Below are positions 1-12,402 of a DNA stretch of 64,000 nt, piece after piece (position 1 is the first letter of the stretch; every line of letters starts with the position of its first letter). Origin of the DNA: Pseudorasbora parva. Lineage: Eukaryota; Chordata; Actinopteri; Cypriniformes; Gobionidae. Where the stretch lies: contig NC_090195.1 of NCBI RefSeq assembly GCF_024679245.1, positions 7,097,300 to 7,161,299 of the forward strand, written 5' to 3'. The notes below the pieces were generated by a model, which saw nothing but the letters and a program-made list of their open reading frames with translations, did no database searches and was not told the origin of the DNA. The translations under genes were made by a program, and so were the position numbers.

Positions 1-478
1 CGGTTGCTATGGTGTTCTGGATGGTTGCTAGGGCGTTGCTAGGCGGTTGCTAGGGTGTTCTGGGTGGTTGCTAGGGCGTTGCTAGGCGGTTGCTAGGGTG
101 TTCTGGGAGGTTGCTAGGGCGTTGCTAGGTGGTTGCTAGGCGGTTGCTAGGGTGTTCTGGGTGGTTGCTAGGGCGTTGGTAGGCGGTTGCTAGGGTGTTC
201 TGGGAGGTTGCTAGGGCGTTGCTAGGTGGTTGCTAGGCGGTTGCTAGGGTGTTCTGGGTGGTTGCTAGGGCGTTGCTAGGTGGTTGCTAGGTGGTTGCTA
301 TGGTGTTCTGGGCGTTGCTAGGGCGTTGCTAGGGTGTTCTGGGTGGTTGCTAGGGCGTTGCTAGGGTGTTGCTAGGCAGTTGCTAGGGTGTTCTGGGTGG
401 TTGCTAGGCAGTTGCTATGGTGTTCTGGGTGGTTGCTATGACGTTGCTATGTGGTTGCTAGGGTATTCTGGGTAGTTG
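1..478 (+). repeat. Module A tract 1 (GGTTGCTAGGG minisatellite)
   Basis: Short tandem units of roughly 10 bp, alternating GGTTGCTAGGG, CGTTGCTAGGC and GTGTTCTGGGT variants. The tract is truncated at the left edge of the window. It passes into module B at the first copy of GTTGCTATGGAGTGG, so A and B share the GTTGCTA core at their junction. Confidence 0.9.
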
Positions 479-1715
479 CTATGGAGTGGCAACATCCCAT
501 AATGATACCCCAAAATCACCTTGCCAGTACTAATTATATAAACCAACCCCCATGTCTCTATGATTTTCTGATGCAGAGATCTGAACGGTTGCTAAGGTAC
601 TCTGTTTGGTTGCTATGGAGTGGCTTGGCACCATCCCATAATGATACCCCAAAATCCCCTTGCCAGTATGAATGATATAAACCAACCCCCGTGTCTTTAT
701 GATTTTCTGATGCAGAGATCTGAACGGTTGCTAAGGTACTCTGTTTGGTTGCTATGGAGTGGCTTGGCACCATCCCATAATGATACCCCAAAATCCCCCT
801 GCCAGTATGAATGATATAAACCAACCCCCGTGTCTCTATGATGTTCAGATGTGGAGATATACACAGTGGATTTGGGTTGTTAGGGTGTTCGATAATGGTT
901 GCTAGGGAGTGGCTAGGAGGTGTTGAAGGTGATTTGTGATTGGCCGTTGATGCACTGAGTCAATCAAACCCACCCCCATGTTTCTATGACACTCCTATCC
1001 AGAGATATAACTTTGATCTTTTTCAATGGAAGTCAATGGGATCGGTTGTTAGGGAGCTCTAAACGGTTGCTAGGGCGTGGCTTAATAACATCATCATGAT
1101 CCTGAGATAGTGATTGGTTGTCTGAGTAGATTGGGCCCACCCCCTTGTCTCTGTGAGTCTGTGAAGCAGAGCTATGCTCAATACAAAATCCCTATGGGAT
1201 TTACCATTGAATGAGAAACGCATGCGTTGCATGCGTTTCATGGGCCGACCCTCCCCATGTTAAGTCAATGGGGCAATTTTTCGATTTTTGGGGAGCTCTA
1301 GCACCCCAGGGGTACAACTTACACCCCTTTGAGATGTGTGTGCTGAGAGATCCTATCAGCCCCTTCAATTTTCGTGTAATATATGTGTGTGTTTGAGATC
1401 CTCGCTCGGAGCCACGAGGGGTCAAAGTTTCGCCCCATCAATTGTCAATGGCACTTTTGGGCTACGTTTGCACCCCTGGGGCACACACCATACCCCCGAT
1501 CCCTTAGAAGAGATATAGCACACCATTCCCGTATAGGTCGCCGACTTTGGCTATTTAGTGGTTGGGGTTTGACAAAATTTGTGTGAGGAGAAGCGCGCCG
1601 AAATACGTGGTCGGAAGAATAATAAGAACTAGAAAGTACAATTCCTGAAGAAATTGTGAGTGGTGCTTGCCGTGGCAAAACTCGGGGCCCTGTGGCATTT
1701 GTGATGGAAAAAAGC
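479..1715 (+). repeat. B-C tract 1 (one type-1 C unit)
   Basis: B monomers begin at GTTGCTATGGAG (476, 609, 748); the full period is 139 bp. The C unit runs from about 842 to the conserved tail CTCGGGGCCCTGTGGCATTT. It is a type-1 C unit, with CAGCCCCTTCAA after the CTGAGAGATCCTAT core. It carries the perfect palindrome with arms GAAACGCATGC and GCATGCGTTTC near 1213-1240. Confidence 0.9.
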
Positions 1716-2400
1716 CAAGCAACATGATGTTAGCATGATGTTAACATGATTAGCAAGTTGTTAGCATGATGCTAACATGATTAGCATGTTGTTATCAGCA
1801 TGATTAGCAAGTTATTAGCATGATGCTAACATGATTAGCATGTTGCTAGCATGATGCTAACATGATTAGCATGATGTTAGCATTATGCTAACATGATTAG
1901 CATGATGTTAGCATGATGCTAACATGATTAGCATGTTGCTAGCATAATGCTAGCATGATTAGCATGATGTTAGCATGATGCTAACATTATTAGCATGATG
2001 CTAGCAACATGATTAGCATGTTGCTATCATGATGCTAACATGATTAGCATGAAGTTAGCATTATGCTAACATGATTAGCATGATGTTAGCATGATGCTAA
2101 CATGATTAGCATGTTGCTAGCATGATGCTAACATGATTAGCATGATGTTAGCATGATGCTAACATGATTAGCATGATGCTAGCAACATGATTAGCATGTT
2201 GCTAGCATGATGCTAACATGATTAGCATGTTGCTAGAATGATGCTAACATGGTTAGCATGTTGCTAGCATAATGCTAACATGATTAGCATCATGCTAGCA
2301 ACATGATTAGCATGTTGCTAGCATAATGCTAACATGATTAGCATTATGCTAGCATGATGCTAACATGATTAGCATGTTGCTAGCATGATTAGCATGTTGC
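1716..2400 (+). repeat. Module D tract 1 (hairpin monomers)
   Basis: Tandem short monomers mixing GCTAACATGATTAGCATG, TTGCTAGCATGA and ATGTTAGCATGATG variants. Each full monomer holds inverted arms ATGCTAA and TTAGCAT around CATGA. The tract ends where the shared GTTGCTAG passes from a CATG context to the GGCGG context of module A. Confidence 0.92.
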
Positions 2401-2697
2401 TAGGCGGTTGCTAGGGTGTTCTGGGTGGTTGCTAGGGCGTTGCTAGGCAGTTGCTAGGGTGTTCTGGGAGGTTGCTAGGGCGTTGCTAGGTGGTTGCTAG
2501 GCGGTTGCTAGGGTGTTCTGGGTGGTTGCTAGGGCGTTGCTAGGCGGTTGCTAGGGTGTTCTGGGTGGTTGCTAGGGCGTTGCTAGGGTGTTGCTAGGCG
2601 GTTGCTAGGGTGTTCTGGGTGGTTGCTAGGCAGTTGCTATGGTGTTCTGGGTGGTTGCTATGACGTTGCTATGTGGTTGCTAGGGTATTCTGGGTGG
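2401..2697 (+). repeat. Module A tract 2
   Basis: Same minisatellite as at the left edge, here bounded by D on the left and B on the right. It ends in the variant GTTGCTATGTGGTTGCTAGG that precedes every A-to-B transition. Confidence 0.9.
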
Positions 2698-5600
2698 TTG
2701 CTATGGAGTGGCAGCATCCCATAATGATACCCCAAAATCACCTTGCCAGTACTAATTATATAAACCAACCCCCATGTCTCTATGATTTTCTAATGCAGAG
2801 ATCTAAACAGTTGCTAGGGTACTCTGTTTGGTTGCTATGGAGTGGCTTGGCACCATCCCATAATGATTCCCCAAAATCCCCTTGCCAGTATGGATGATAT
2901 AAACGAACCCCGTGTCTGTACGATTTTCAGATGCAGAGATCTGAACAGTTGCTAGGGTACTGTGTTTGGTTGCTATGGAGTGGCTTGGCACCATCCCATA
3001 ATGATTCCCCAAAATCCCCTTGCCAGTATGAATGATATATACCAACCCCCGTGTCTCTATGATGTTCAGATGTGGAGATATACAATTTGGATTTGGGTTG
3101 TTAGGGTGCTTGATAATGGTTGCTAGGGAGTGGCTAGTAAGTGTTGAAGGTGATTTGTGATTGGCCGTTGATGCCCTGAGTCAATCAAACCCACCCCCAT
3201 GTTTCTATGACACTCCTATCCAGAGATATAACTTTGATCTTTTTCAATGGAAGTCAATGGGATCGGTTGTTAGGGAGCTGTAAACGGTTGCTAGGGCGTG
3301 GCTTAATAACATCATCATGATTCTGAGATAGTGATTGGTTGTCTGAGTAGATTGGGCCCACCCCCTTGTCTCTGTGAGTTTGTGAAGCAGAGCTATGCTC
3401 AATACAAAATCCCTATGGGATTTACCATTGAATGAGAAACGCATGCGTTGCATGCGTTTCATGGGACGACCCTCCCCATGTTAAGTCAATGGGCCTTTTT
3501 TGCGATTTTTGGGGAGCTCTAGCACCCCAGGGGTACAACTTACACCCCTTTGAGATGTGTGTGCTGAGAGATCCTATCAGCCCCTTCAAATTTCGTGTAA
3601 TATATGTGTGTGTTTGAGATCCTCGCTCGGAGCTACGAGGGGTCAAAGTTTCGCCCCATCAATCGTCTATGGCAGTTTCGGGGTACGTTTGCACCCCTGG
3701 GGCACACACCGTACCCCCGATCCCTTATAAAAGTCATAGCACACCATTCCCGTATAGGTCGCCGACTTTGGCTATTTAGTGGTTGGGGTTTGACAAAATT
3801 TGTGTGAGGAGAAGCGCGCCGAAATACGTGTGTGGAAGAATAATAATAACTAGAAAGTACAATTCCTGAAGAAATTGTGAGTGGTGCTTGCCGTGGCAAA
3901 ACTCGGGGCCCTGTTATTGCAAGAGACTGCAAAATCACCTTGCCAGTATGAATGATATAAACCAACCCCCATGTCTCTACGATTTTCAGATGTAGAGATC
4001 TGAACAGTTGCTAGGGTACTCTGTTTGGTTGCTATGGAGTGGCTTGGCAGCATCCCATAATGATTCCCCAAAATCCCCTTGCCAGTATGGATGATATAAA
4101 CCAACCCCCGTGTCTCTATGATGTACTAATGCAGAGATATAGGTCTTGCTAAACAGTTGCTAAGGTACTCTGTTTGGTTGCTATGGAGTGGCTTGTCACC
4201 ATCCCATAATGATTCCCCAAAATCCCCCTGCCAGTATGAATGATATAAACCAACCCCCGTGTCTCTATGATGTTCAGATGTGAAGATATACACTTTGGAT
4301 TTGGGTTGTTAGGGTGCTTGATAATGGTTGCTAGGGAGTGGCTAGGAGGTGTTGAAGGTGATTTGTGATTGGCCGTTGATGCCCTGAGTCAATCAAACCC
4401 ACCCCCATGTTTCTATGACACTCCTATCCAGAGATATAACTTAGATATTTTTCAATGGAAGTCAATGGGATCGGTTGTTAGGGAGCTCTAAACGGTTGCT
4501 AGGGCGTGGCTTAATAACATCATCATGATCCTGAGATAGTGATTGGTTGTCTGAGTAGATTGGGCCCACCCCCTTGTCTCTGTGAGTCTGTGAAGCAGAG
4601 CTATGCTCAATACAAAATCCCTATGGGATTTACCATTGAATGAGAAACGCATGCGTTGCATGCGTTTCATGGGACGACCCTCCCCATGTTAAGTCAATGG
4701 GTTTTTTTGCGATTTTTGGGGAGCTCTAGCACCCCAGGGGTACAACTTACACCCCTTTGAGATGTGTGTGCTGAGAGATCCTATCAGGATCTTCAAATTT
4801 CGTATAAGCAACGAGTGTTTTGGAATTCATCGCTTGGCGCTATGAGTGTTCAAAGTTTTCGCAATGCATTCTCGATGGGACGTTTTCGCTACTTTTTCGC
4901 CCCTGGGGCGAGCCCCGCACCCCCGATCCCTTAGAAAAGACATAGCACACCATTCCCGATGAGGACGCACCTTTTGACAATTGCTTTGTTGGGTCTTTGA
5001 CAAAATCTCTGGGAGGAGTAGCGCGCCGAAAATATGGCGGAAGGAAGAAGAAGAATAATAATAATAAGTATGGTGGAGAACAATAGTGATGCCTTGCTAC
5101 GCAAGCACCACTAATAATAATAAGTATGGTGGAGAACAATAGTGATGCCTTGCTACGCAAGCACCACTAATAATAAGTATGGTGGAGAACAATAGTGATG
5201 CCTTGCTAAAGCAAGCACCACTAATAATAATAAGTATGGTGGAGAACAATAGTGATGCCTTGCTAAAGCAAGCACCACTAACTAGAAAGTACAATTCCTG
5301 AAGAAATTGTGAGTGGTGCTTGCCGTGGCAAAACTCGGGGCCCGGTTATTGCAAGAGACTGCAAAATCACCTTGCCAGTATGAATGATATAAACCAACCC
5401 CCATGTCTCTACGATTTTCAGATGTAGAGATCTGAACAGTTGCTAGGGTACTCGGTTTGGTTGGTATGGAGTGGCTTGGCACCATCCCATAATGATTCCC
5501 CAAAATCCCCTTGCCAATATGGATGATATAAACCAACCCCCGTGTCTTCATGATTTTCTGATGCAGAGATCTGAACGGTTGCTAAGGTACTCTGTTTGGT

Positions 5601-6840
5601 TGCTATGGAGTGGCTTGGCACCATCCCATAATGATTCCCCAAAATCACCTTGCCAGTATGAATGATATAAACCAACCCCCATGTCTGTATGATTTTCTAA
5701 TGCAGAGATCTGAACAGTTGCTAGGGTACTCTGTTTGGTTGCTATGGAGTGGCTTGGCAGCATCCCATAATGATATCCCAATATCCCCTTGCCAGTATGA
5801 ATGATATAAACCAACCCCCGTGTCTGTACGATTTTCAGATGCAGAGATCTGAACAGTTGCTAGGGTACTGTGTTTGGTTGCTATGGAGTGGCTTGGCACC
5901 ATCCCATAATGATTCCCCAAAATCCCCTTGCCAGTATGAATGATATAAACCAACCCCCGTGTCTCTATGATGTTCAGATGTGAAGATATACACTGTGGAT
6001 TTGGGTTGTTAGGGTGCTTGATAATGGTTGCTAGGGAGTGGCTAGGAGGTGTTGAAGGTGATTTGTGATTGGCCGTTGATGCCCTGAGTCAATCAAACCC
6101 ACCCCCATGTTTCTATGACACTCCTATCCAGAGATATAACTTTGATCTTTTTCAATGGAAGTCAATGGGATCGGTTGTTAGGGAGCTCTAAACGGTTGCT
6201 AGGGCGTGGCTTAATAACATCATCATGATCCTGAGATAGTGATTGGTTGTCTAAGTAGATTGGGCCCACCCCCTTGTCTCTGTGAGTCTGTGAAGCAGAG
6301 CTATGCTCAATACAAAATCCCTATGGGATTTACCATTGAATGAGAAACGCATGCGTTGCATGCGTTTCATGGGACGACCCTCCCCATGTTAAGTCAATGG
6401 GCCTTTTTTGCGATTTTTGGGGAGCTCTAGCACCCCAGGGGTACAACTTACACCCCTTTGAGATGTGTGTGCTGAGAGATCCTATCAGCCCCTTCAATTT
6501 TCGTGTAATATATGTGTGTGTTTGAGATCCTCGCTCGGAGCCACGAGGGGTCAAAGTTTCGCCCCATCAATCGTCTATGGCACTTTGGGGGTACGTTTGC
6601 ACCCCTGGGGCACACACCGTACCCCCGATCCCTTAGCAGAGATATAGCACACGATTCCCGTATAGGCCGCCGACTTTGGCTATTTAGTGGTTGGGGTTTG
6701 ACAAAATTTGTGGGAGGAGAAGCGCGTCAAAATACCTGTGTGGAAGAATAAGAATAACTAGAAAGTACAATTCCTGAAGAAATTGTGAGTGGTGCTTGCC
6801 GTGGCAAAACTCGGGGCCCTGTGGCATTTGTGATGCAAAA
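2698..6840 (+). repeat. B-C tract 2 (three C units, middle one type 2)
   Basis: The order is B, C type 1 (3063-3914), B, C type 2 (4267-5345), a longer B run of four or more monomers (5346-5965), and C type 1 (5966-6840). The type-2 unit differs in its 3' half, with CAGGATCTTCAA and GATGAGGACGCACC in place of the type-1 text. It ends with four 48-bp repeats (5066-5279). C-to-B transitions use the bridge TTATTGCAAGAGACTGC instead of TGGCATTTGTGATGC. Confidence 0.9.
5066..5279 (+). repeat. 48-bp repeat run, 4 copies
   Basis: Four copies of a 47-48 bp unit starting AAGTATGGTGGAGAACAATA and ending GCAAGCACCACT, spaced by one to three AAT triplets. Each copy has a small hairpin, CTTGC-TAC-GCAAG in the first two copies and CTTGCT-AA-AGCAAG in the last two. 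The terminal GCAAGCACCACT is the reverse complement of AGTGGTGCTTGC in the C tail that follows. Confidence 0.93.
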
Positions 6841-7361
6841 AAGGCAAGCAACATGATGTTAGCATGATGCTAACATGATTAGCAAGTTGTTAGCATGATG
6901 CTAACATGATTAGCAAGTTGTTAGCATGATGCTAACATGATTAGCATGATGTTAGCATGATGTTAACATGATTAGCATGTTGCTAGCATAATGCTAACAT
7001 GATTAGCATGATGTTAGCATGATGCTAACATGATTAGCATGATGCTAGCAACATGATTAGCATGTTGCTAGCATGATGCTAACATGATTAGCATGTTGCT
7101 AGCATGATGCTAACATGATTAGCATGATGCTAGCATGATGCTAACATTATTAGCATAATGCTAGCATGATGCTAACATGATTAGCATGTTGCTAGCATGA
7201 TGCTAACATGATTAGCATCATGTTAGCATGATGCTAACATGATTAGCATCATGCTAGCAACATGATTAGCATGTTGCTAGCATAATGCTAACATGATTAG
7301 CATTATGCTAGCATGATGCTAACATGATTAGCATGTTGCTAGCATGATTAGCATGTTGCTA
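6841..7361 (+). repeat. Module D tract 2
   Basis: Hairpin-monomer tract. It matches the tracts starting at 16071 and 24181 wherever I compared lines, and marks the left end of the recently duplicated block. Confidence 0.92.
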
Positions 7362-7701
7362 GGCGGTTGCTATGGTGTTCTGGATGGTTGCTAGGGCGTT
7401 GCTAGGCGGTTGCTAGGGTGTTCTGGGTGGTTGCTAGGGCGTTGCTAGGCGGTTGCTAGGCGGTTGCTATGGTGTTCTGGGAGGTTGCTAGGGCGTTGCT
7501 AGGTGGTTGCTAGGCGGTTGCTATGGTGTTCTGGGCGGTTGCTAGGGCGTTGCTAGGTGGTTGCTAGGGTGTTCTGGGTGGTTGCTAGGGCGTTGCTAGG
7601 CGGTTGCTAGGGTGTTCTGGTTGGTTGCTAGGCAGTTGCTATGGTGTTCTGGGTGGTTGCTATGACGTTGCTATGTGGTTGCTAGGGTATTCTGGGTGGT
7701 T
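7362..7701 (+). repeat. Module A tract 3
   Basis: Minisatellite tract, repeated at 16589 (offset 9227) and 24702 (offset 17340). It includes the private variant GTTCTGGTTGGTTGCTAGGC, which is shared by all three copies. Confidence 0.9.
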
Positions 7702-10700
7702 GCTATGGAGTGGCAACATCCCATAATGATACCCCAAAATCACCTTGCCAGTACTAATTATATAAACCAACCCCCATGTCTGTATGATTTTCTAATGCAG
7801 AGATCTGAACAGTTGCTAGGGTACTCTGTTTGGTTGCTATGGAGTGGCTTGGCAGCATCCCATAATGATATCCCAAAATCCCCTTGCCAGTCTAAATGAT
7901 ATAAACCAACCCCCGTGTCTGTACGATTTTCAGATGCAGAGATCTGAACAGTTGCTAGGGTACTGTGTTTGGTTGCTATGGAGTGGCTTGGCACCATCCC
8001 ATAATGATTCCCCAAAATCCCCTTGCCAGTATGAATGATATATACCAACCCCCGTGTCTCTATGATGTTCAGATGTGGAGATATACACTGTGGATTTGGG
8101 TTGTTAGGGTGCTTGATAATGGTTGCTAGGGAGTGGCTAGGAGGTGTTGAAGGTGATTTGTGATTGGCCGTTGATGCCCTGAGTCAATCAAACCCACCCC
8201 CATGTTTCTATGACACTCCTATCCAGAGATATAACTTTGATCTTTTTCAATGGAAGTCAATGGGATCGGTTGTTAGGGAGCTCTAAACGGTTGCTAGGGC
8301 GTGGCTTAATAACATCATCATGATCCTGAGATAGTGATTGGTTGTCTGAGTAGATTGGGCCCACCCCCTTGTCTCTGTGAGTCTGTGAAGCAGAGCTATG
8401 CTCAATACAAAATCCCTATGGGATTTACCATAGTAGGAGAAACGCATGCGTTGCATGCGTTTCATGGGAGGACCCTCCCCATGTTAAGTCAATGGGGCAA
8501 TTTTTCGATTTTTGGGGAGCTCTAGCACCCCAGGGGTACAACTTACACCCCTTTGAGATGTGTGTGCTGAGAGATCCTATCAGCCCCTTCAATTTTCGTG
8601 TAATATATGTGTGTGTTTGAGATCCTCGCTCGGAGCTACGAGGGGTCAAAGTTTCGCCCCATCAATCGTCTATGGCACTTTTGGGCTACTTCTGCACCCC
8701 TGGGGCGGACCCCGTACCCCCGATCCCTTAGCAGAGATATAGCACACCATTCCCGTATAGGCCGCCGACTTTGGCTATTTAGTGGTTGGGGTTTGACAAA
8801 ATTTGTGTGAGGAGAAGCGCGCCGAAATACGTGTCCAGAAGAAGAATAATAACTAGAAAGTACAATTCCTGAAGAAATTGTGAGTGGTGCTTGCCGTGGC
8901 AAAACTCGGGGCCCTGTTATTGCAAGAGACTGCAAAATCACCTTGCCAGTATGAATGATATAAACCAACCCCCATGTCTCTACGATTTTCAGATGTAGAG
9001 ATCTGAACAGTTGCTAGGGTACTCTGTTTGGTTGCTATGGAGTGGCTTGGCAGCATCCCATAATGATTCCCCAAAATCCCCTTGCCAGTATGGATGATAT
9101 AAACCAACCCCCGTGTCTCTATGATGTACTAATGCAGAGATATAGGTCTTGCTAAACAGTTGCTAAGGTACTCTGTTTGGTTGCTATGGAGTGGCTTGTC
9201 ACCATCCCATAATGATTCCCCAAAATCCCCCTGCCAGTATGAATGATATAAACCAACCCCCGTGTCTCTATGATGTTCAGATGTGGAGATATACGCTGTG
9301 GATTTGGGTTGTTAGGGTGCTTGATAATGGTTGCTAGGGAGTGGCTAGTAAGTGTTGAAGGTGATTTGTGATTGGCCGTTGATGCCCTGAGTCAATCAAA
9401 CCCACCCTCATGTTTGTATGACACTCCTATCCAGAGATATAACTTTGATCTTTTTCAATGGAAGTCAATGGGATCGGTTGTTAGGGAGCTCTAAACGGTT
9501 GCTAGGGCGTGGCTTAATAACATCATCATGATCCTGAGATAGTGATTGGTTGTCTGAGTAGATTGGGCCCACCCCCTTGTCTCTGTGAGTCTGTGAAGCA
9601 GAGCTATGCTCAATACAAAATCCCTATGGGATTTACCATTGAATGAGAAACGCATGCGTTGCATGCGTTTCATGGGTCGACCCTCCCCATGTTAAGTCAA
9701 TGGGCCTTTTTTGCGATTTTTGGGGAGCTCTAGCACCCCAGGGGTACAACTTACACCCCTTTGAGATGTGTGTGCTGAGAGATCCTATCAGCCCCTTCAA
9801 TTTTCGTGTAATATATGTGTGTGTTTGAGATCCTCGCTCGGAGCTACGAGGTGTCAAAGTTTCGCCCCATCAATCGTCTATGGCACTTTCGGGGTACGTT
9901 TGCACCCCTGGGGCGCACACCGTACCCCCGATCCCTTAGCAGAGATATAGCACACGATTCCCGTATAGGCCGCCGACTTTGGCTATTTAGTGGTTGGGGT
10001 TTGACAAAATTTGTGTGAGGAGAAGCGCGTCAAAATACCTGTGTGGAAGAATAATAATAACTAGAAAGTACAATTCCTGAAGAAATTGTGAGTGGTGCTT
10101 GCCGTGGCAAAACTCGGGGCCCTGTTATTGCAAGAGACTGCAAAATCACCTTGCCAGTATGAATGATATAAACCAACCCCCATGTCTCTACGATTTTCAG
10201 ATGTAGAGATCTGAACAGTTGCTAGGGTACTCTGTTTGGTTGCTATGGAGTGGCTTGGCAGCATCCCATAATGATTCCCCAAAATCCCCTTGCCAGTATG
10301 GATGATATAAACCAACCCCCGTGTCTCTATGATGTACTAATGCAGAGATATAGGTCTTGCTAAACAGTTGCTAAGGTACTCTGTTTGGTTGCTATGGAGT
10401 GGCTTGTCACCATCCCATAATGATTCCCCAAAATCCCCCTGCCAGTATGAATGATATAAACCAACCCCCGTGTCTCTATGATGTTCAGATGTGAAGATAT
10501 ACACTTTGGATTTGGGTTGTTAGGGTGCTTGATAATGGTTGCTAGGGAGTGGCTAGGAGGTGTTGAAGGTGATTTGTGATTGGCCGTTGATGCCCTGAGT
10601 CAATCAAACCCACCCTCATGTTTGTATGACACTCCTATCCAGAGATATCCCTTTGATGTCTTTCAATGGAAGTCAATGGGATCGGTTGTTAGGGAGCTCT

Positions 10701-11513
10701 AAACGGTTGCTAGGGCGTGGCTTAATAACATCATCATGATCCTGAGATAGTGATTGGTTGTCTGAGTAGATTGGGCCCACCCCCTTGTCTCTGTGAGTCT
10801 GTGAAGCAGAGATATGCTCAATACAAAATCCCTATGGGATTTACCATTGAATGAGAAACGCATGCGTTGCATGCGTTTCATGGGACGACCCTCCCCATGT
10901 TAAGTCAATGGGCCTTTTTTGCGATTTTTGGGGAGCTCTAGCACCCCAGGGGTACAACTTACACCCCTTTGAGATGTGTGTGCTGAGAGATCCTATCAGC
11001 CCCTTCAAATTTCGTGTAATATATGTGCGTGTTTGAGATCCTCGCTCGGAGCTACGAGGGGTCAAAGTTTCGCCCCATCAATCGTCTATGGCACTTTTGG
11101 GCTACGTTTGCACCCCTGGGGCACACACCGTACCCCCGATCCCTTATAAAAGTCATAGCACACCATTCCCGTATAGGTCGCCGACTTTGGCTATTTAGTG
11201 GTTGGGGTTTGACAAAATTTGTGTGAGGAGAAGCGCGCCGAAATACGTGTCCAGAAGAAGAATAATAATAATAATAAGTATGGTGGAGAACAATAGTGAT
11301 GCCTTGCTACGCAAGCACCACTAATAAGTATGGTGGAGAACAATAGTGATGCCTTGCTAAAGCAAGCACCACTAATAAGTATGGTGGAGAACAATAGTGA
11401 TGCCTTGCTACGCAAGCACCACTAACTAGAAAGTACAATTCCTGAAGAAATTGTGAGTGGTGCTTGCCGTGGCAAAACTCGGGGCCCTGTGGCATTTGTG
11501 ATGCAAAAAAGCC
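7702..11513 (+). repeat. B-C tract 3 (three type-1 C units)
   Basis: Three B-C pairs with an exact 1208-bp period (matching positions 8283, 9491, 10699). The first two pairs recur at 16929-19270 with offset 9227. The third pair (about 10060-11325) is absent from that copy. The last C unit ends with three 48-bp repeats at 11276-11423. Confidence 0.9.
11276..11423 (+). repeat. 48-bp repeat run, 3 copies
   Basis: Three copies whose hairpin loops are CTACGC, CTAAAGC and CTACGC in that order. The last two match, in order and position, the two copies at 19289-19386 (offset 7963). This locates the exchange that shortened the downstream block. Confidence 0.93.
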
Positions 11514-12147
11514 AAGCAACATGATGTTAGCATGATGCTAACATGAATAGCATGTTGTTAGCATAGAATAAGCAAAATATTAGCATAATGCTAACATGAT
11601 TAGCATGTGGTTAGCACGATGCTAACATGATTAGCATGTTGCTAGCATGATGCTAACATGATTAGCATGATGCTAGCATGATGCTAGCATGATGCTAACA
11701 TGATTAGCATGTTGTTAGCATGATGCTAACATGATTAGCATAGAGCTAGCAACATGATTAGCATGTTGCTAGCATGATGCTAACATGATTAGCATGTTGC
11801 TAGCATAATGCTAACATGATTAGCATGTTGCTAGCATAATGCTAACATGATTAGCATGATGTTAGCATGATGCTAACATGATTAGCATGATGCTAGCAAC
11901 ATGATTAGCATGTTGCTAGCATGATGCTAACATGATTAGCATGATGCTAGCATGATGCTAACATGATTAGCATGATGCTAGCATGATGCTAACATGATTA
12001 GCATGTTGCTAGCATGATGCTAACATGATTAGCATCATGTTAGCATGATGCTAACATGATTAGCATCATGCTAGCAACATGATTAGCATGTTGTTAGCAT
12101 AATGCTAACATGATTAGCATTATGCTAGCATGATTAGCATGTTGCTA
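11514..12147 (+). repeat. Module D tract 3
   Basis: Hairpin-monomer tract of a second subtype with a distinctive interior (CATAGAATAAGCAAAATATT). The same subtype occurs at 19477 (offset 7963) and 30711. Confidence 0.92.
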
Positions 12148-12402
12148 GGCGGTTGCTATGGTGTTCTGGATGGTTGCTAGGGCCTTGCTAGGCGGTTGCT
12201 AGGGTGTTCTGGGTGGTTGCTAGGGCGTTGCTAGGCGGTTGCTAGGGTGTTCTGGGAGGTTGCTAGGGCGTTGCTAGGTGGTTGCTAGGGCGTTGCTAGG
12301 CGGTTGCTAGGGTGTTCTGGGTGGTTGCTAGGCAGTTGCTATGGTGTTCTGGGTGGTTGCTATGACGTTGCTATGTGGTTGCTAGGGTATTCTGGGTGGT
12401 TG
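12148..12402 (+). repeat. Module A tract 4
   Basis: Short minisatellite tract with the private variant TAGGGCCTTGCTAGGC, also found at the equivalent place in the tract starting at 20111. Confidence 0.9.

Noticed and set aside
560..600. CTGATG near GAGATCTGAAC as a hammerhead ribozyme core
   Set aside because: The required CUGAUGA and GAAA boxes and the three stems are not present together.
880..1060. TTAGGG motifs (GTTAGGGTG, GTTAGGGAGC) suggesting telomere repeats
   Set aside because: They are isolated variants of the GTTGCTAGG core and not tandem TTAGGG.
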